A DNA stretch of 64,000 nucleotides from Persephonella hydrogeniphila (GTDB lineage Bacteria; Aquificota; Aquificia; Aquificales; Hydrogenothermaceae), in contig NZ_OBEI01000001.1 of assembly GCF_900215515.1 (NCBI RefSeq), positions 124,001 through 188,000 on the forward strand. The letters are read 5' to 3'. A model generated the notes under the pieces. That model was not told the DNA's origin and ran no database searches. It was given only the letters and a program-made list of their open reading frames with translations. Position numbers and translations under genes: made by a program. Shown here piece after piece: positions 62,512 to 64,000 of the stretch (its first letter is position 1; each line of letters begins with the position of its first letter).

Positions 62512-62904
62512 CTACCTCTCAAGTACATGTTTTTCAGGTATTACGCAGTAGAACTTACCGGTGAAAACTATCTCATTTTTCTCATTCTTTGCATTCACTT
62601 CAACAGTCCTTCTGTTTCCTTCTTTTTCTATAACAATACCTTCAAAAAACAGGTGTTCTCCAACCCTAACAGGTTTCAAAAACTTTACCTCTGCCTTTGC
62701 GAGAACTACATTTGGATGGTTTACAGCAAGCATGGCACAGTAATCTCCAGCGGAAAATATAAAGCCACCATGGACAAGCCCTTTCTCATCGGCTCTCATC
62801 TGATCTGTTATTTCAAGGATCACAGAGGCAAATCTGTCTGTTTCTACGGCTGTTGGAACTCCTGATAACGACTGGTCAATCTCTTTGTGAGTTTTTATTT
62901 CCAT
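62512..62904 (-). CDS. PaaI-like hotdog thioesterase
   Basis: A 130-residue hotdog-fold protein. RADEKGLVHGGFIFSAGDYCAMLAVNHPN is the catalytic helix with the HGG turn, followed by KAEVKFLKPVRVGEHLFFEGIVIEKEG. It resembles small acyl-CoA thioesterases of the PaaI group and the ligand domain of FapR. The ATG at 62904 has GGAGGG 4 bases upstream; an ATG 12 bases earlier overlaps that site. It overlaps the end of the penicillin-binding protein gene by 29 bases. Confidence 0.82.
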   Translation of the reverse strand: MEIKTHKEIDQSLSGVPTAVETDRFASVILEITDQMRADEKGLVHGGFIFSAGDYCAMLAVNHPNVVLAKAEVKFLKPVRVGEHLFFEGIVIEKEGNRRTVEVNAKNEKNEIVFTGKFYCVIPEKHVLER

Positions 62905-64000
62905 TTCGCCCTCCATTTTTATCTGGTTTCTGTTTGTAGTAAAACATTATACGATCAACAAGTTTCCTAAGTACAGGGGCAGAAACTGTACCTCCTCCGA
63001 TAAATTCCCATTTTCTAATTTTTTTTGGTTCGTTGGCAAATATCACAACTGTAAATTTTGGATTTTCTGCAGGGAAATAACCGGCAAACCATGTGTAAAA
63101 TTTTTCATTGGAGAGAGCTTTTATTTTTGGATCGTACTTCTGGGCAGTTCCTGTTTTTCCGGCTATTGTAAAAAATTCAGATTTACCTTTCTTTGCTGTT
63201 CCTATTTCAACGACATCTTCGAGAACTTTCCTGAGTATCTTTACCGATTTCTCTGATAAAACTTTTCTTAAAACTATTTTTTCTGGTTTTATTGTTTCTC
63301 CTGTTTCTCTATCTATCATCTCTTTTACAAAATTTGGTTTGAGGAGATATCCTCCATTTGCGATTGCAGAGTATGCCATTGCTATCTGAATAGGTGTTGC
63401 TGTCCAGTTCTGTCCAATTGAAGCATAGGCTACTTCTACGGGTCTTTTATCCTTTCTTAATAGTCCTGAAGCTTCCCCGGGAAAGGTTTTTGTTGAGTCT
63501 CCGAAACCAAGCTGGTACAGTTTTTTGTAAAATTTATCGTAGTCAAGACTTAGGGCTATTTTTATAGCTCCTGCATTTGATGAATATATGATAATCTCAT
63601 CAGCTTTCAGATACTTAAATTTTTTGTGATCCCGTATTTTTATTCCGTCTACTACTATCTTCCCTTCTTCGCAGTAGTACTCTTTTGTAAATGATACTTT
63701 TCCTTCGTCTATAGCTTCTGCAAGAACAAATGGTTTTGCAAGAGATCCCGGTTCATAGGCACTGTGAAACGAGATATTCCTGTGGGATTTGTATTTCCAA
63801 TATTTGTTCGGATTGTAGTTAGGGTATGTTGCATTTGCTATTATATTACCGTTGTTAGGATCTACAATAAGAATTAAGGCTTCTTTTGGTTTTCTTTCCT
63901 TAACAAACTCCCTCAGAACGTCCTCTGCTATAAACTGGATATTACTATCTATAGTCAGTTTTATATCATAACTTTTTGTACCCTTTTGATCTTTTTCTAT
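62876..64000 (-). CDS. Class B penicillin-binding protein (FtsI/PBP2-like), C-terminal part
   Basis: The 5' end lies beyond the window. The 374 visible codons hold the transpeptidase domain: the acyl-serine motif EPGSLAKPF (SxxK), YSSN (SxN) and AGKTGTAQKY (KTG), with the TPIQIAMAYSAIANGG helix typical of FtsI and SpoVD-type enzymes. It crosslinks peptidoglycan in division or elongation; the division role (FtsI) is the better guess, since PBP2 differs around the SxN motif. The C-terminus is Lys-rich. Confidence 0.85.
   Translation of the reverse strand: MEKDQKGTKSYDIKLTIDSNIQFIAEDVLREFVKERKPKEALILIVDPNNGNIIANATYPNYNPNKYWKYKSHRNISFHSAYEPGSLAKPFVLAEAIDEGKVSFTKEYYCEEGKIVVDGIKIRDHKKFKYLKADEIIIYSSNAGAIKIALSLDYDKFYKKLYQLGFGDSTKTFPGEASGLLRKDKRPVEVAYASIGQNWTATPIQIAMAYSAIANGGYLLKPNFVKEMIDRETGETIKPEKIVLRKVLSEKSVKILRKVLEDVVEIGTAKKGKSEFFTIAGKTGTAQKYDPKIKALSNEKFYTWFAGYFPAENPKFTVVIFANEPKKIRKWEFIGGGTVSAPVLRKLVDRIMFYYKQKPDKNGGRNGNKNSQRD

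Overview
The window is AT-rich, tightly packed bacterial DNA with many overlapping genes and frequent TTG starts behind good Shine-Dalgarno sites. The gene set suggests a thermophilic chemolithoautotroph of the Aquificota, most like Hydrogenothermaceae such as Persephonella or Sulfurihydrogenibium. It includes futalosine-route menaquinone genes (mqnD, mqnE), a citryl-CoA lyase-like protein, a bacteriohemerythrin, a NapH/CcoG-like ferredoxin, several cyclic-di-GMP proteins and a TnpB. This placement is inferred from gene content and protein style; no rRNA is present to confirm it.

Layout. 1-16 kb is mostly housekeeping: mqnD, an RluA-type pseudouridine synthase, mqnE, a PPP-type phosphatase, trpC, a U32 protein, a diguanylate cyclase, an NDUFA9-like epimerase, an MTA phosphorylase, hemerythrin, uvrC, typA and a DUF445 protein. 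15.7-22.8 kb is the most striking region. A sigma-54 activator with an N-terminal PilZ domain and a zinc ribbon faces a six-gene operon on the opposite strand. The operon encodes a 70-residue exported peptide with a double-glycine leader, an 862-residue Asn-rich repeat protein, two small exported proteins, a Sec-exported C39 peptidase and an outer-membrane barrel. It starts at a near-consensus -24/-12 promoter, with three identical-architecture TGTAAA-N5-TTTACA sites upstream. The simplest reading is a cyclic-di-GMP- and sigma-54-controlled surface or matrix system whose exported proteins share a leader motif cut by the periplasmic C39 peptidase.

22.7-25.2 kb holds two Opp/Dpp-type permeases flanking a degenerate GGDEF protein. 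A lone tnpB follows, with an apparently relocated RuvC-II glutamate and no zinc ribbon, then the citryl-CoA lyase-like gene and an orphan NtrY-like kinase. 29.7-51.9 kb returns to ordinary genes: hydrolases, xth, a PilZ protein, pepP, purF, a PEGA/propeller lipoprotein, rng-bamD-rsfS-murI, uvrD, an MCP, an ABC exporter, an aldo/keto reductase, sbcD and a NYN protein. rsfS seems to start at ATA. A candidate small RNA with a strong terminator lies beside purF.

52.0-62.4 kb is a mosaic accessory region around grpE-dnaJ. It has three STAND/DUF4143-type ATPase genes, each preceded by its own pair of palindromes, IS256-family debris, a 5'-truncated SDR, a 3' fragment of a metal ABC permease and an ABC-2 exporter whose operon is split by one of the ATPases. 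It ends at a tRNA-Cys gene, followed by a hotdog thioesterase and the C-terminal part of a class B penicillin-binding protein that runs off the window.
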